A stretch of 64,000 bases of DNA from Thermoplasmata archaeon (GCA_020348445.1 CP070751.1:4653060-4717059), one strand, 5' to 3'. Positions 1 to 9,052 are shown, counted from the stretch's first letter. Notes: generated by a model not told the origin, from the sequence alone. Translations and numbers: made by a program.

Positions 1-843
1 CCAAATCCCGCCTGATTTCTCGTAGGCTCTCACCTCATTGGTGGTGCTTTCAATACCAATTACCACTTCGGTGTTTGCATCATTGTCTGAATCGCCTACT
101 GCAACTGAATGAACGTTGGTCGGGGTATCGGCAATGATATCTTCCACCCAAATACCACCTATATTTTCGTAAGCTCTCACCTCGTTGGTGGTGCTGGCCA
201 TCCCTATTATAACCTCTTCTTTTGTATCGTCGTCACAATCGGCAATGGCAACACAACGGACATGTGTGAGTGTATCTACAACAACATCCTCCACCCAAAT
301 ACCACCAGATTTTTCGTATGTCCGAACCTCGGAAGATGAACTATGTAAACCTATCACGACCTCATTTGCACCGTCATTATCAGCATCGCCTATGGCTAAT
401 GAGTATACATTATTTGGTGTATCGGCGATAATATCTTCAATCCATATTCCACCCACATAATTGTAAGCTCTCACCTCGTTGGTTGTACTCACCATGCCAA
501 CGACGACCTCGTTTAATTCATCGTTGTCACAATCGCCAATGGCCACGGCATAAATTTCGGCAGGAGCACTGACGATAACATCTTCCACCCAAACACCATT
601 TGATTTTTCATACGCTATCGCCTTTTGATCTGGACTCCATAAACCCACCACAACCTCATTTGTGCCGTCATTGTCAGCATCACCTATTGCAACTGAGGTG
701 ACAGCACTTTCCGTATCACATATGATCTTCTCCATCCAGTCTTGTGGATCTGCCGTTGCCTCCTCTGTGAACTGGGTCATTCCCACAAAAAACATGGCCA
801 CTACAATCCATGCGATAGGTCCATTGCCTCTTTTTTTGTGCAT
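1..843 (-). CDS. FG-GAP/VCBS-type repeat surface protein, 3' end outside window
   Basis: An open frame of 281 codons reads leftwards from an ATG at 843 and runs off the window edge without a stop. The ATG follows GGGTGAGAAG, a good ribosome binding site, and a TATA-like TTTTATAG lies about 40 nt upstream. The N-terminus (basic KKRGNG, then a hydrophobic stretch ending near TEEATA) is a signal peptide. The rest is a 49-50 residue repeat, at least five copies, each with an AIGDxDND-type calcium-binding loop, then EVVVG, EVRAYEKSGGIW and VEDII. This is the FG-GAP/VCBS pattern of an integrin-like beta propeller, so the protein is probably exported and binds calcium. Its ligand cannot be told. The missing C-terminus would show whether it has a membrane anchor. 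Confidence 0.8.
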   Translation of the reverse strand, partial: MHKKRGNGPIAWIVVAMFFVGMTQFTEEATADPQDWMEKIICDTESAVTSVAIGDADNDGTNEVVVGLWSPDQKAIAYEKSNGVWVEDVIVSAPAEIYAVAIGDCDNDELNEVVVGMVSTTNEVRAYNYVGGIWIEDIIADTPNNVYSLAIGDADNDGANEVVIGLHSSSSEVRTYEKSGGIWVEDVVVDTLTHVRCVAIADCDDDTKEEVIIGMASTTNEVRAYENIGGIWVEDIIADTPTNVHSVAVGDSDNDANTEVVIGIESTTNEVRAYEKSGGIW

Positions 844-1091
844 CTTCTCACCCTTTCGAGTGCAGAGCTCTGTAAAACACTATAAAACTCTCCCTCAAAA
901 AAACGCTGGATGATTATCATTTGCTATATTTTCAAGGATAGGAAAGAGTTTTGATTCGCTGTTTTTTTGGGAAAGATCGTCATTATCTTTCGCATTTTTA
1001 CAAGCGGTTTTTATTTTTCAAAAGTGATAACGCCCTTATTTAATAGGTCTGGCCAAGATTTAGTATGCATAAAAAATATAATGCTGATCTA

Positions 1092-4000
1092 CTAATATGA
1101 TCTGCTCTTTTTCCTCTTTTTCTTGGTTTTAGTAATTATGAATATTCCCATGAATATTGCAGTGGGGATGAGGATTTCCTGAAATTCTGGTATAATTTCG
1201 GTCGGGCCGCCGCTTAACGGGAAGGAGGATCCGGTGATGTTGTCTTGGGTGGAGGTGAGGTTGAAATCCTTAGATTCTGTGATATTTATAAAATGATCAT
1301 CACCTGCATCATTTGAATCTGTGTCAAAAACTACGGTTATTAACATATGAGCCCAGGCCCATGCTTCTAAATTCATATCTGTAATGTCTATCTCGGTTAT
1401 GGCACCTGTTAATACTGTTCCACCTGTGTTTAAAAGGACCTCATCACCATCCAGGGAGCCCAAATTTGTACTATATGTCTCGTTGTAGATGAAAACCCTG
1501 CAGTCGCCGAACTCTCCACTGCCTCCATGGGTTATATTGATCTTTTGTATGGTGATATCGTCACCGACGCAGTAAATCGAGAAATTCAACATTTCATATT
1601 CTGTGAAATCTCCCCAGCCAATGGTGGGCGGGGCCAGATTTTGCTCATTAAAAACCGTGCCTACCCCCCTGGTACTCCGATCATCTTTAATCCAGACTCT
1701 GGAGGATAGGGGATATTCCCCCTCAACTCCCCTTCCTATCCTTTGATTCGAATAATCTTTGGTTTTATTGTTCCAATCCGTGGTCTGGAAATAAACCTTA
1801 AAATGTCCCGTGATATCCAGATCATTTACCGAAATCTGTGTTTCTAACCGCGCAAAATCGATTTTTGCCTCCACCTCGCCCTCATAAAACCATGCCCATT
1901 CAAAAGATGAAGAGCCTTCAAAAATAAGATGTTTTTTGGAGGTTATGTCACCGTATTTACCCTTGATCTCGATTAGATGGTCTGCTCCAATTCCGCCAAT
2001 GAAATAGCCGGTTGAGGATATATCATCACTGTCTATGAAAATGTAAGCGACATCCTCTCCAGTGTGTGGCGGTATAGAAGGAGGCGGTCCAATATATTTA
2101 CTAGCGCCAGTTACTATCTGCACGAGCCAGATATCAGATCCTCCTGCATCATAATCTATTACTCCGTCATTGTCATCGTCAGGATCGTCTGTATCAAGCC
2201 CGCCATCATTATCGAAATCAAACCTTGTATCCTCGAGTATACCATCGGATTCATATATCATAAGTTCTTCGCCAGTATCCACGATTATATATGTCGCATC
2301 GCCGTCTTCTATCTTCCAGTACCTCTCCAATATCTTATGCAATCTCGCTGTAAAAGTCAAAGGTTGTTCTTGATTTCCAAATACCCCCCTTAGAAATTCA
2401 TTAACCGGACCCTCCACTAGATGTTGCCGCAAATTGGATTCCAAATTAAACAGATACTCAAGATCTATATCGTGATAGTCATTTGCATCAAGAATTCCAT
2501 CCCCATCTGAATCCTTGGGTCCAGGTGGCTTGTCCGACGGTACCTCGACATAATTCCAATACGTGATGGGCGTTCCATATCCTATCTCACCGTCAACTTT
2601 TAGATAGAACGAAACCGCATCAGATGTGTTTGATACACCGTATTCGACAATATCTAAATTCCTGTTATCCACATCTTTTATGCTATCAATTACCCTGATT
2701 TTGTTCTCCCAGTCCAAAAATGCCCCATCTACTTTTATATCAACAGGCTCAGACCTAATATAGGATATATCACTTAAACCAGCAACTGGTCTGAGTTTCT
2801 TTAATGAGACTGTTCCAGTGTCGGTGATAATGTCGTGGGCGCTTGTGATTTTAAAGCCTATGGAATTCTCTGGCTCTGCAACATCGCTGATATCCACGAC
2901 AATGTAAAAAGCAATTGGGCTTCCCATAGAAATTTGTAATTCAGGTTGAAATATTGCCATACCCCCGGACATACTACCGGGTATTTGCTGATTCCTATCC
3001 TCGTTTTCGAGCCTTATTTCTGATATATCATGATCGTCTCCAGAACCTATCCTGAGAGCCTTCAGTTCGTTTAGGGTAACATCACTGTTTAAGGCTTCAA
3101 ATTCCAATCTCAGCAATCTATTGTTGTCTCCGCTGATTTTATTATTTCCCACCCCTTGCTGTTCAACTGATAGAACACCTTTTTCGTTACTGATTACGAT
3201 ATTGGAAAAATCCTCGGATCCATTCCAACTTTGCATATAGAACAGAACATCAACGTTTGCACCATTTTTCAAACCCAGTTCACGATGGTTTATTTGGGCC
3301 TCAAGTCTTGAATCTGATGCTGCTGCAGAAATATCACCCACCATCCTCCAGCTATTCCAATCCATATCATATGAACCATAATTACAAAGACTTGTTGAGA
3401 TTACCTCACCTTGCCATCCCTCCACCTTGATCATATAATCTGCACCAATACCCATGACCAGATAACCCGAGAATTGAAAGCAATCAGTATCTATGAAGAT
3501 ATATGCTGTGTCCATATGTTTTCCGCTATTTCGTGGCTCGCCCATAAGCATTTGTCCTCGCACTTCCACATAGAAGGAAAGCTCCCGCATTCTGCTATCT
3601 ACACCAAAGTTGACGATGTCCACATTGAGGTTTTGCGGTTGTATCTCGTCTTCCTCTGATAAAGTGGCTACACCTTCCCAATCATTGAAATTTCCGTCTA
3701 TATTGATTCCTTTTGGCGGTCCACCAGTATAAACGATAACATATGGAGATAATATTAGAAAGAATAGAATAAGAGGAACGATGATCAATCCCAGTTTACT
3801 CCCCTTCCTCTCAAATACCCCCTTTTTTTTCCCAAGACCGTTGGTAATTCCATTCCCATTGGTGATGCCATTTGTGATTCCCATCTTTGCCACTCGAAGG
3901 CCATTTGTAAGCCCGTTCGTTAGGCCATTGGTCAGACCGTCGGTCAGATCACGTTCCTTATCCCACCTCCCGTTGACAATTCCCGCAGAAAGAGCTGCTT

Positions 4001-4529
4001 CATACCTTTTTTCTGCTTTGATACCAGGACTTATCAAACCTATTTCTTCCTCTTTTCTTGGTTCTAGTTCCTCCTCTTCAACCTCCCTTTCCTTGAAGCT
4101 TTCAACTTCACGTGGCCCGAATATCTCTTCTGCTCTCCTTTGATCACAACCGCAGTTTGGACAGATGGTATCATCCAGTTCTAAAAAATATCCGCAAACT
4201 CGACATTCCTTTTCCTCTTTGTGAAAAGCTTCTTTAATCCCATCAAACTCGGTACCACAATCGGGGCAAACAGAAACTGGCTCGTCAAAAATCCTACCGC
4301 ACTCTGGGCATTCATACCCTTCATCAAAATATTTCATCTCATCCTCCACTTCAAATGTTACACCACAAACAGGGCACTCGCTCAGAGCCGATTTAAGTAC
4401 TGTTTTGCATCTTGGACATTCAAAATTGAATTCCTCTTCACCATATTCGATAAGATTAGCACCACAGTGCGGGCATTCTTCCTCTTCATCATCTACTAGA
4501 GCATCACAAGAAGGACATTTTATCTCCAA
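1092..4529 (-). CDS. Membrane protein: four cytosolic zinc ribbons, TNG-repeat linker, extracellular CBM9-like modules
   Basis: The start is taken as TTG at 4529 (1145 residues) because GGAGG lies 9 nt upstream; the frame extends to another TTG at 4547 overlapping that site. Residues 4-130 hold four CxxC-x(10-11)-CxxC zinc ribbons, followed by a charged stretch and a linker of repeated L/I-TNG units (about residues 195-235). A transmembrane helix (LGLIIVPLILFFLILSPYVI) follows at about 245-265. The outer part has two modules beginning IDGxFNDW / VDGxFLDW, a CBM9/DOMON-like signature, and two calcium-binding Asp/Asn-rich segments. The C-terminus has IIPEFQEILIPTAIF and a KKKRKKS tail, like a PEF-type sorting signal. 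The family is not known to me. The upstream HTH gene is co-oriented, 210-230 nt away. Confidence 0.8.
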   Translation of the reverse strand: MEIKCPSCDALVDDEEEECPHCGANLIEYGEEEFNFECPRCKTVLKSALSECPVCGVTFEVEDEMKYFDEGYECPECGRIFDEPVSVCPDCGTEFDGIKEAFHKEEKECRVCGYFLELDDTICPNCGCDQRRAEEIFGPREVESFKEREVEEEELEPRKEEEIGLISPGIKAEKRYEAALSAGIVNGRWDKERDLTDGLTNGLTNGLTNGLRVAKMGITNGITNGNGITNGLGKKKGVFERKGSKLGLIIVPLILFFLILSPYVIVYTGGPPKGINIDGNFNDWEGVATLSEEDEIQPQNLNVDIVNFGVDSRMRELSFYVEVRGQMLMGEPRNSGKHMDTAYIFIDTDCFQFSGYLVMGIGADYMIKVEGWQGEVISTSLCNYGSYDMDWNSWRMVGDISAAASDSRLEAQINHRELGLKNGANVDVLFYMQSWNGSEDFSNIVISNEKGVLSVEQQGVGNNKISGDNNRLLRLEFEALNSDVTLNELKALRIGSGDDHDISEIRLENEDRNQQIPGSMSGGMAIFQPELQISMGSPIAFYIVVDISDVAEPENSIGFKITSAHDIITDTGTVSLKKLRPVAGLSDISYIRSEPVDIKVDGAFLDWENKIRVIDSIKDVDNRNLDIVEYGVSNTSDAVSFYLKVDGEIGYGTPITYWNYVEVPSDKPPGPKDSDGDGILDANDYHDIDLEYLFNLESNLRQHLVEGPVNEFLRGVFGNQEQPLTFTARLHKILERYWKIEDGDATYIIVDTGEELMIYESDGILEDTRFDFDNDGGLDTDDPDDDNDGVIDYDAGGSDIWLVQIVTGASKYIGPPPSIPPHTGEDVAYIFIDSDDISSTGYFIGGIGADHLIEIKGKYGDITSKKHLIFEGSSSFEWAWFYEGEVEAKIDFARLETQISVNDLDITGHFKVYFQTTDWNNKTKDYSNQRIGRGVEGEYPLSSRVWIKDDRSTRGVGTVFNEQNLAPPTIGWGDFTEYEMLNFSIYCVGDDITIQKINITHGGSGEFGDCRVFIYNETYSTNLGSLDGDEVLLNTGGTVLTGAITEIDITDMNLEAWAWAHMLITVVFDTDSNDAGDDHFINITESKDFNLTSTQDNITGSSFPLSGGPTEIIPEFQEILIPTAIFMGIFIITKTKKKRKKSRSY

Positions 4530-4756
4530 AGAACTGTACCTCCACAATATTCCCGATCTGAGCCATTAATGACTTTTATTCTATAAATTAGGTACACTAT
4601 TAACTCCCTTATATATTTTCTATATCAAAAATACATGCTTTCAATTCAATATTACATCTTTTATAACATGAGTTTCTCGAGTTATCATATAACAAGTTGA
4701 TATTTAATATATTGAGTTAAAGGTGAGAAAAATCTTAAAAATAGACCATCAATTTC

Positions 4757-5488
4757 TTAAGCCTTCTCGGATCTCCATTTTTCAAAATAATTGTACGGTA
4801 ACGTACCGAGCATGTTTCTACTTATTTCAAATTCCCCTCCAAGGGTGTCTATTACCTTTCTCATGGTCACATCGACCAATGATTCTGTAGAATGTTGGCC
4901 CAGTCTGGATTCGTAATGCTCAATTACCACATTAATTAGATCTGTTAATATATCCACAACTTCCTCGCATCTCTTCTCAGATATAGTCGCACCATTGAGG
5001 CTTTTTATGAAGAAATTCTTTGCATCTTCCAAATCACCCTCGAACAAAAGTGAATTCTTAACGGCATTTTTTTCAGTGTTTTCCAACTTTTCAAATCTTC
5101 CATCCACGAAGGAATCAACACTTTGTCCCACCACCTTTCTCGATTTTAGAAGGATGGTATAAAGAATTGCGAAAAGGACAATAGGTTTTTTTTCGGTTCT
5201 AATACTTTTCGCCATCAGGGTGGAGATATCAAATTCGATTTTGACCTTCGGACTCTTCACCTGATACTCGAACGCCTCCCTGGTTTTACCTCTTTTTATG
5301 CGTCTGTTCACCAAACCTAGTTCATAAAGCTCTGTAAGGTATTTTACAGCTGTAGCGATATGAATGTTAAGGTCTCTGGCCACCTCGCTTGCTGTTTGCC
5401 AATCGTTTTTATAGACGTTGATCATCACGTCCAAACAATGCTCCTTACCCAAAACAAACAGCATTCTTTTCATTGCTTCCTTTTTCAT
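4757..5488 (-). CDS. ArsR-like winged-helix transcriptional regulator
   Basis: This is a 243-residue protein. Its ATG at 5488 has GGGGAG six nt upstream. Residues 10-75 form a winged helix-turn-helix: LGKEHCLDVMINVY, then a recognition region around TASEVARDLNIHIATAVKYLTEL and a basic wing (RRIKRGKTREAF). The remaining 160 residues are alpha-helical and charged, without metal-binding cysteine clusters, so the signal sensed is unknown. A TTTGTGG-N11-CCACAAA inverted repeat lies 40-65 nt upstream of the start, between a TATA-like box and the ATG, as expected for autorepression. The co-directional zinc-ribbon membrane protein downstream may be a target, but it has its own 200-nt upstream region. 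Confidence 0.75.
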   Translation of the reverse strand: MKKEAMKRMLFVLGKEHCLDVMINVYKNDWQTASEVARDLNIHIATAVKYLTELYELGLVNRRIKRGKTREAFEYQVKSPKVKIEFDISTLMAKSIRTEKKPIVLFAILYTILLKSRKVVGQSVDSFVDGRFEKLENTEKNAVKNSLLFEGDLEDAKNFFIKSLNGATISEKRCEEVVDILTDLINVVIEHYESRLGQHSTESLVDVTMRKVIDTLGGEFEISRNMLGTLPYNYFEKWRSEKA

Positions 5489-5853
5489 TTAATTCTCCCC
5501 AAGGAGCTTAAGCGAGATTGAGTCCTTTTTTGTGGTATGGCTCATTCCACAAATAGTATGTTGATTTAATCTGTATAAATATTAATCGAAATAAAATCTC
5601 ACTTGTGATTCTCAGACCTGATATTCAAATAAAATTACCAGTTTTGATAATTTGTTCTTATTTTTTATCTATGAGAATGCCTTCTAAGATTGAAAACTAA
5701 AGAGCTTTTTTTTTTATGTAAAAAGTCCGGATTAATGGATAGGGACAAGGGGAATCAAACAGATATTTTCCACATACCAATCGAAATCTTATTAGAATTT
5801 TTTAAGATAGAACTTAAATAAGAATAAAATCATGTTGGGGGCGGTGTGAGAGC
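5489..5853. promoter_or_regulatory. Divergent intergenic region with HTH operator and adkA promoter
   Basis: This 365-nt AT-rich region separates the HTH regulator (left, minus strand) from adkA (right, plus strand). Positions 5529-5553 hold a perfect 7-bp inverted repeat TTTGTGG/CCACAAA with an 11-nt spacer. A minus-strand TATA-like ATATTTATAC lies at about 5573-5582, so the repeat sits near the expected transcription start. On the plus strand, TTAAATAAG at about 5814 fits an adkA promoter. A run of eleven T at about 5707 could be a terminator for nothing visible. No coding frame is convincing here. Confidence 0.55.
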
Positions 5854-6396
5854 ATGAGAATGGTGGTTAGCGGAGTTCCTGGCGTCGGGAAAACCTCGGT
5901 TATGGAAGGGGTGGCCAAGGAAAAAGGGCTTAGCATCGTGAACTATGGTTCCGTTATGTTCGAGGTGGCGAAAAGCCAAGGTCTTGTAGAAAACAGGGAT
6001 CAGATAAGGAAACTATCAGTGGAGAAACAAAGGGATATCCAGGAGGCGGCTGCACAGAAAATATATGAGATGGGCGATGTAATAGTGGACACGCACTGCA
6101 CTATAAAAACCCACGGAGGATTTTATCCAGGACTGCCTGAATGGGTTCTAAGAAAGCTCAAGCCTGATAGAATCATTTTGGTGGAAGCAACACCCGATGA
6201 GATCGCCAAAAGAAGAGCAAAGGATGCAAGCAGGATTAGAGATGAGGATAAAGAGAGAGAGATATCGGAGCATCAAATGATGAACAGGTATGTTGCCATG
6301 GCCTATTCGATGCTAACAGGGGCATCTGTTAAAATAGTTTTTAACCATGATGACGGTCTCGAAGATGCCATAATGGAAGTACTGGATGTTTTTTAA
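5854..6396 (+). CDS. adkA: Archaeal adenylate kinase
   Basis: A 180-residue protein of the archaeal AdkA type that interconverts ATP + AMP and 2 ADP in the cytosol. The P-loop GVPGVGKTS is at residues 7-15. The AMP-binding region includes NYGSVMFEVA and VDTHCTI, and the lid region carries the conserved arginines of AKRRAKDASRIRDEDKE. The length matches the family. The ATG follows GGGGGCGGTGTGAGAGC, a plausible binding site with GGTG. Archaeal adkA often sits next to ribosomal protein genes, and here it precedes the rpl44e operon with a 400-nt gap. Confidence 0.95.
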   Translation: MRMVVSGVPGVGKTSVMEGVAKEKGLSIVNYGSVMFEVAKSQGLVENRDQIRKLSVEKQRDIQEAAAQKIYEMGDVIVDTHCTIKTHGGFYPGLPEWVLRKLKPDRIILVEATPDEIAKRRAKDASRIRDEDKEREISEHQMMNRYVAMAYSMLTGASVKIVFNHDDGLEDAIMEVLDVF

Positions 6397-6402
6397 ATTT
6401 TT

Positions 6403-6640
6403 GATCAAAAGGGGATATGATGAAGATGTGTGTCCCCCGATACTAACAGCCCTGTTCATAGATTGCGAGACGCACTCTCCCAGTCCTGACCCATATCGGG
6501 GGATTGTTGGATATCGGGGTTGTCCTGCAATCATATATTGATGACGCATCATCAGTCATGCAGGGACCCGTATGCGATATCTCACCTTGGCCTTGCTCCG
6601 TGTATCATCATTCAACACGGTCTTCGAACCGAGGCAGTTG
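6403..6640. other. Structured, non-coding-looking intergenic segment (possible ncRNA)
   Basis: The 401-nt gap between adkA and rpl44e lacks a convincing gene but is rich in inverted repeats. CCCCCGATA at 6434-6442 is complementary both to TATCGGGGG at 6494-6502 and to TATCGGGG at 6512-6519, so two alternative helices are possible. Other hairpins are AACA/TGTT near 6445-6456, TGATGA/TCATCA around 6539-6554, CCGTGT/ACACGG at 6598-6603 and 6615-6620, and CGGT/ACCG at 6618-6631. I looked for RNase P, SRP, 5S, tRNA and C/D box signatures and found none convincing. Strand is undetermined. From 6640 to 6797 the sequence is AT-rich and ends in the rpl44e promoter (TTTTTATA at about 6747) and an AGGAG site. 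Confidence 0.4.
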
Positions 6641-6797
6641 TATATTGGGAGTTGAAGGTTATTAACGTTGCGGTTAGAAAGATATCGATGATTATAAATA
6701 TCAAATCTACCAGATATACTCTCCTCAATTATTAAATCCCACAACTTTTTATAGTGGGTGCGCAATTACACTCGATACTGTTTCTAGGAGAATATCC

Positions 6798-7076
6798 ATG
6801 AAAAGGCCCAGAAATATCAAAACGTACTGCAAATCCTGCCATAAACATACCACCCATGAGATAGAAAGGGTGAAAAAGAAAAAGGCAAATGAGCGGAAGT
6901 GGGGTCAGAGAAGGTTCAGACGGGTCACCGCAGGATACGGTGGCTTTCCCAGGTCAAAGCCTGAGGGCAGGGAAAAGCCCACAACACGGATTTTTCTCAG
7001 GTACAGATGCAAGGAATGCAAAAAGGCCTCGCAAAGACCCTGCATCAGGGCCAAGAAATTCGAATTCACAGGGTGA
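6798..7076 (+). CDS. rpl44e: Large-subunit ribosomal protein eL42 (L44e)
   Basis: A 92-residue, highly basic ribosomal protein starting [14 protein letters not shown]. Two zinc-binding CxxC pairs are visible (CKSC near residue 11 and CKEC near 73), with the conserved [19 protein letters not shown] region between them, as expected for eL42 near the ribosomal E site. AGGAG lies 8 nt upstream of the ATG and a TATA-like TTTTTATA about 50 nt upstream. It is the first gene of a tight five-gene operon (rpl44e, rps27e, eif2a, nop10, PAC2) whose order is widely conserved in euryarchaea. Confidence 0.96.
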   Translation: MKRPRNIKTYCKSCHKHTTHEIERVKKKKANERKWGQRRFRRVTAGYGGFPRSKPEGREKPTTRIFLRYRCKECKKASQRPCIRAKKFEFTG

Positions 7077-7081
7077 ATCAT

Positions 7082-7279
7082 ATGGTTGAAGAGGAAAAGA
7101 AGACTAAGAGTAAATTTATAAGGGTCAAATGTCAGGACTGCGGTGGTGAGGAGTCCGGGCAGATAATCTTCAGCCATCCCTCGACAGTTGTTACATGCAA
7201 TGTTTGCGGTGCCACCCTCATAAAACCACAAGGGGGAAAAGGTAAGATTCGAGGAGAGATTCTGGGAGTTGTAGAATAA
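7082..7279 (+). CDS. rps27e: Small-subunit ribosomal protein eS27 (S27e)
   Basis: The 65-residue protein starts at the ATG at 7082; an open frame extends upstream into rpl44e but only as overlap. The ribosome binding site GGGTGA lies across the rpl44e stop codon, 5-6 nt before the ATG, so the two genes are translationally linked. It has a four-cysteine zinc finger, CQDC...CNVC, and the GKIRGEIL ending typical of archaeal S27e. Its stop codon overlaps the aIF2-alpha start in a TAATG. Confidence 0.95.
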   Translation: MVEEEKKTKSKFIRVKCQDCGGEESGQIIFSHPSTVVTCNVCGATLIKPQGGKGKIRGEILGVVE

Positions 7280-8064
7280 TGCTAAGGGCAGATGAATATC
7301 CCGAGGTCGGAGAACTCATTATTGGCACCGTTCAGACCGTAAAAAATTATGGGGCCTTCGTTATCTTGGATGAATACGAGAACAAGGAAGGATTCATTCA
7401 TATAACAGAGGTTGCCACTGGCTGGATAAAATACATAAGAGACTACATCAGGGAAAGACAAAAGGTGGTATGCAAGGTTCTTCGTGTCGAGAAAAGCAAA
7501 GGACATGTGGACCTCTCCTTAAAACAGGTTAACGAGCATCAAAGACGTGAGAAGATACAGGATTGGAAAAATGAACAGAAAGCCAGGAAATTATTGGAAA
7601 TCGCGGCTGAGAAACTCGAGAAGAGCATTGATTTATGCTATGATGAATTTGCATCCGATTTGGTGGAGAAGTACGGTGGTTTATACAGGGCCTTGGAGGA
7701 GATCGCCATTAATCCTAACTTATTAAAAGAAGAAGGATTTTCGGGCAATTGGGTCGATATTCTAACGAGCGTGGCCATTGATAACATCACACCACCTTTT
7801 GTCAAGGTTAGCGGTTACCTTGATTTGACGTGTCCCACTCCTGATGGGATAGTCCAGATAAAAAATGCCCTGCTCGAGGCCGAGAGAAGCGAAGTAACAG
7901 AGCTTGTCGTTCAATATGTTGGAGCACCTAAATACAGGATCAAAGTCAACGCACCTGATTATAAAACCGCCGAAGAAGAGCTGAAAAAGGCAAGCGAAAG
8001 AGCGATAACATATATTAAAGAACATAATGGTAATGGAAGGTATTATAGGGAGATAAAGGAATAA
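7279..8064 (+). CDS. eif2a: Translation initiation factor aIF2 subunit alpha
   Basis: A 261-residue alpha subunit of the heterotrimeric aIF2, which delivers initiator tRNA to the small ribosomal subunit. Residues 1-88 form an S1-type OB fold (GTVQTVKNYGAFVILDEY, then GFIHITEVATGW, and DLSLKQV at the end). A helical middle domain and an alpha/beta C-terminal domain follow. Length and domain order match the family. The ATG shares bases with the rps27e stop (TAATG) and its own stop overlaps the nop10 start the same way, showing operon coupling on both sides. Confidence 0.95.
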   Translation: MLRADEYPEVGELIIGTVQTVKNYGAFVILDEYENKEGFIHITEVATGWIKYIRDYIRERQKVVCKVLRVEKSKGHVDLSLKQVNEHQRREKIQDWKNEQKARKLLEIAAEKLEKSIDLCYDEFASDLVEKYGGLYRALEEIAINPNLLKEEGFSGNWVDILTSVAIDNITPPFVKVSGYLDLTCPTPDGIVQIKNALLEAERSEVTELVVQYVGAPKYRIKVNAPDYKTAEEELKKASERAITYIKEHNGNGRYYREIKE

Positions 8065-8237
8065 TGCGATCAATACTTAGAAAATGTGAAGATTGTGGTA
8101 AGTACACTTTAAAGGACATCTGCTCTTGTGGAAAGAAAACAATGGTGCCGATACCACCAAGGTTCTCACCGCAGGACAGATTTGGCGAGTACAGAAGGAA
8201 GTTAAAAGAAATCCATGGGAAAGAGAAAATGGTTTAG
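8064..8237 (+). CDS. nop10: H/ACA RNP component Nop10
   Basis: A 57-codon gene starting at the ATG that overlaps the eif2a stop. The product begins MRSILRKCEDCGKYTL and contains CEDC and CSCG zinc-binding elements, then the conserved PIPPRFSPQDRFGEYRRK segment of archaeal Nop10. Nop10 joins Cbf5, Gar1 and L7Ae in the H/ACA ribonucleoprotein that makes pseudouridine in rRNA. Length and position after eif2a match other archaea. Confidence 0.95.
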   Translation: MRSILRKCEDCGKYTLKDICSCGKKTMVPIPPRFSPQDRFGEYRRKLKEIHGKEKMV

Positions 8238-8268
8238 AATTGAAAAAAAGTAAAAGGAGATGAAAATT

Positions 8269-9033
8269 ATGGAAAACGTCATCATAAATTACCTGCAAAA
8301 ACCTGATATAAATGATCCTATTCTGATCGAGGGTTTACCTGGTGTGGGCAATGTGGGCAAATTGGCTGCAGAGCATCTTATAGATCAACTGCACGCCGAA
8401 AAATTTGCAGATCTTTTCTCAAAACACTTCCCTCCACAGGTTCTGGTGGGGGAGGATGGAGTTGTGAAGCTGGTTAATAACGAGCTTCACTTTGTCAAGT
8501 CGTCCAACAAGGATGGCTTTGACCTGATCATCTTGGTGGGGGATTATCAAGGAATGACTCCCGAAGGCCAGTACGAATTGGCCAGCAAGATATTGGAGGT
8601 CGCCAGGGAGTTTAAAGTAAAGAAAATCTTCACCCTTGGTGGTTATGGTATGGGAAAGGTGATCGAGTACCCCAGGGTCCTGGGCGCCACCACCAACAAA
8701 GGGCTTGTGGAAGAGATGAGAAAATATGGCATCACATTCCCAAAAGGGGAGCCCGGAAGCGGAATCGTGGGTGCCAGCGGTCTTCTGCTAGGCCTTGGTG
8801 TACTGGAAGGAATAGAGAGTGTGTGCCTCATGGGAGAAACTTCCGGCTATTTTGCAGACCCAAAAGCTGCCCAGGCTGTTTTAGAGGTATTGACCAAAAT
8901 TCTCAATGTGAAGGTGGATTTCAAACAACTTGAATTAAAAGCCAAGGAATTGGACTACATGACATCCAAGTTAAAGGACCTGGAGACATCCATGATAGAA
9001 TCACAAAAGGAAGATTTGAACTACTTCGGTTAA
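8269..9033 (+). CDS. PAC2 family proteasome assembly chaperone-like protein
   Basis: A protein of 254 residues if the ATG at 8269 is used; AGGAG at 8255-8259 lies 9 nt upstream, whereas an upstream ATG at 8260 overlaps that site. The PAC2-family features are visible: DPILIEGLPGVGNVGKLA at the N-terminus, LVGDYQGMTPEGQYELA in the middle, TLGGYGMG, and the GIVGASGLLLGLG and MGETSGYFADPKAA blocks. A helical charged tail follows. Archaeal members are thought to relate to proteasome assembly chaperones; the exact role is not settled. It is the last gene of the rpl44e operon. Confidence 0.88.
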   Translation: MENVIINYLQKPDINDPILIEGLPGVGNVGKLAAEHLIDQLHAEKFADLFSKHFPPQVLVGEDGVVKLVNNELHFVKSSNKDGFDLIILVGDYQGMTPEGQYELASKILEVAREFKVKKIFTLGGYGMGKVIEYPRVLGATTNKGLVEEMRKYGITFPKGEPGSGIVGASGLLLGLGVLEGIESVCLMGETSGYFADPKAAQAVLEVLTKILNVKVDFKQLELKAKELDYMTSKLKDLETSMIESQKEDLNYFG

Positions 9034-9052
9034 ACTGCAATTACTACGCATC

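Noticed and set aside
3781-4143. Plus-strand frame of 120 codons opposite the TNG-repeat region
   Set aside because: It mirrors the repeated codons of the zinc-ribbon membrane gene, has no binding site, and yields a Pro/Ser-rich product without family features.
6600-6640. Possible tRNA T arm (GGTTCGAAGACC on the minus strand)
   Set aside because: The loop lacks the required pyrimidine and the G53-C61 pair, and no acceptor or anticodon stem can be built around it.
6403-6640. RNase P, SRP or C/D box RNA
   Set aside because: RTGATGA-like and CTGA-like words occur but not with correct spacing, and the conserved cores of RNase P and SRP RNA were not found.
6313-6765. Several overlapping frames of 69-79 codons on both strands between adkA and rpl44e
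   Set aside because: They overlap each other, lack ribosome binding sites and family features, and coincide with strong inverted repeats; a structured non-coding segment is a better reading.
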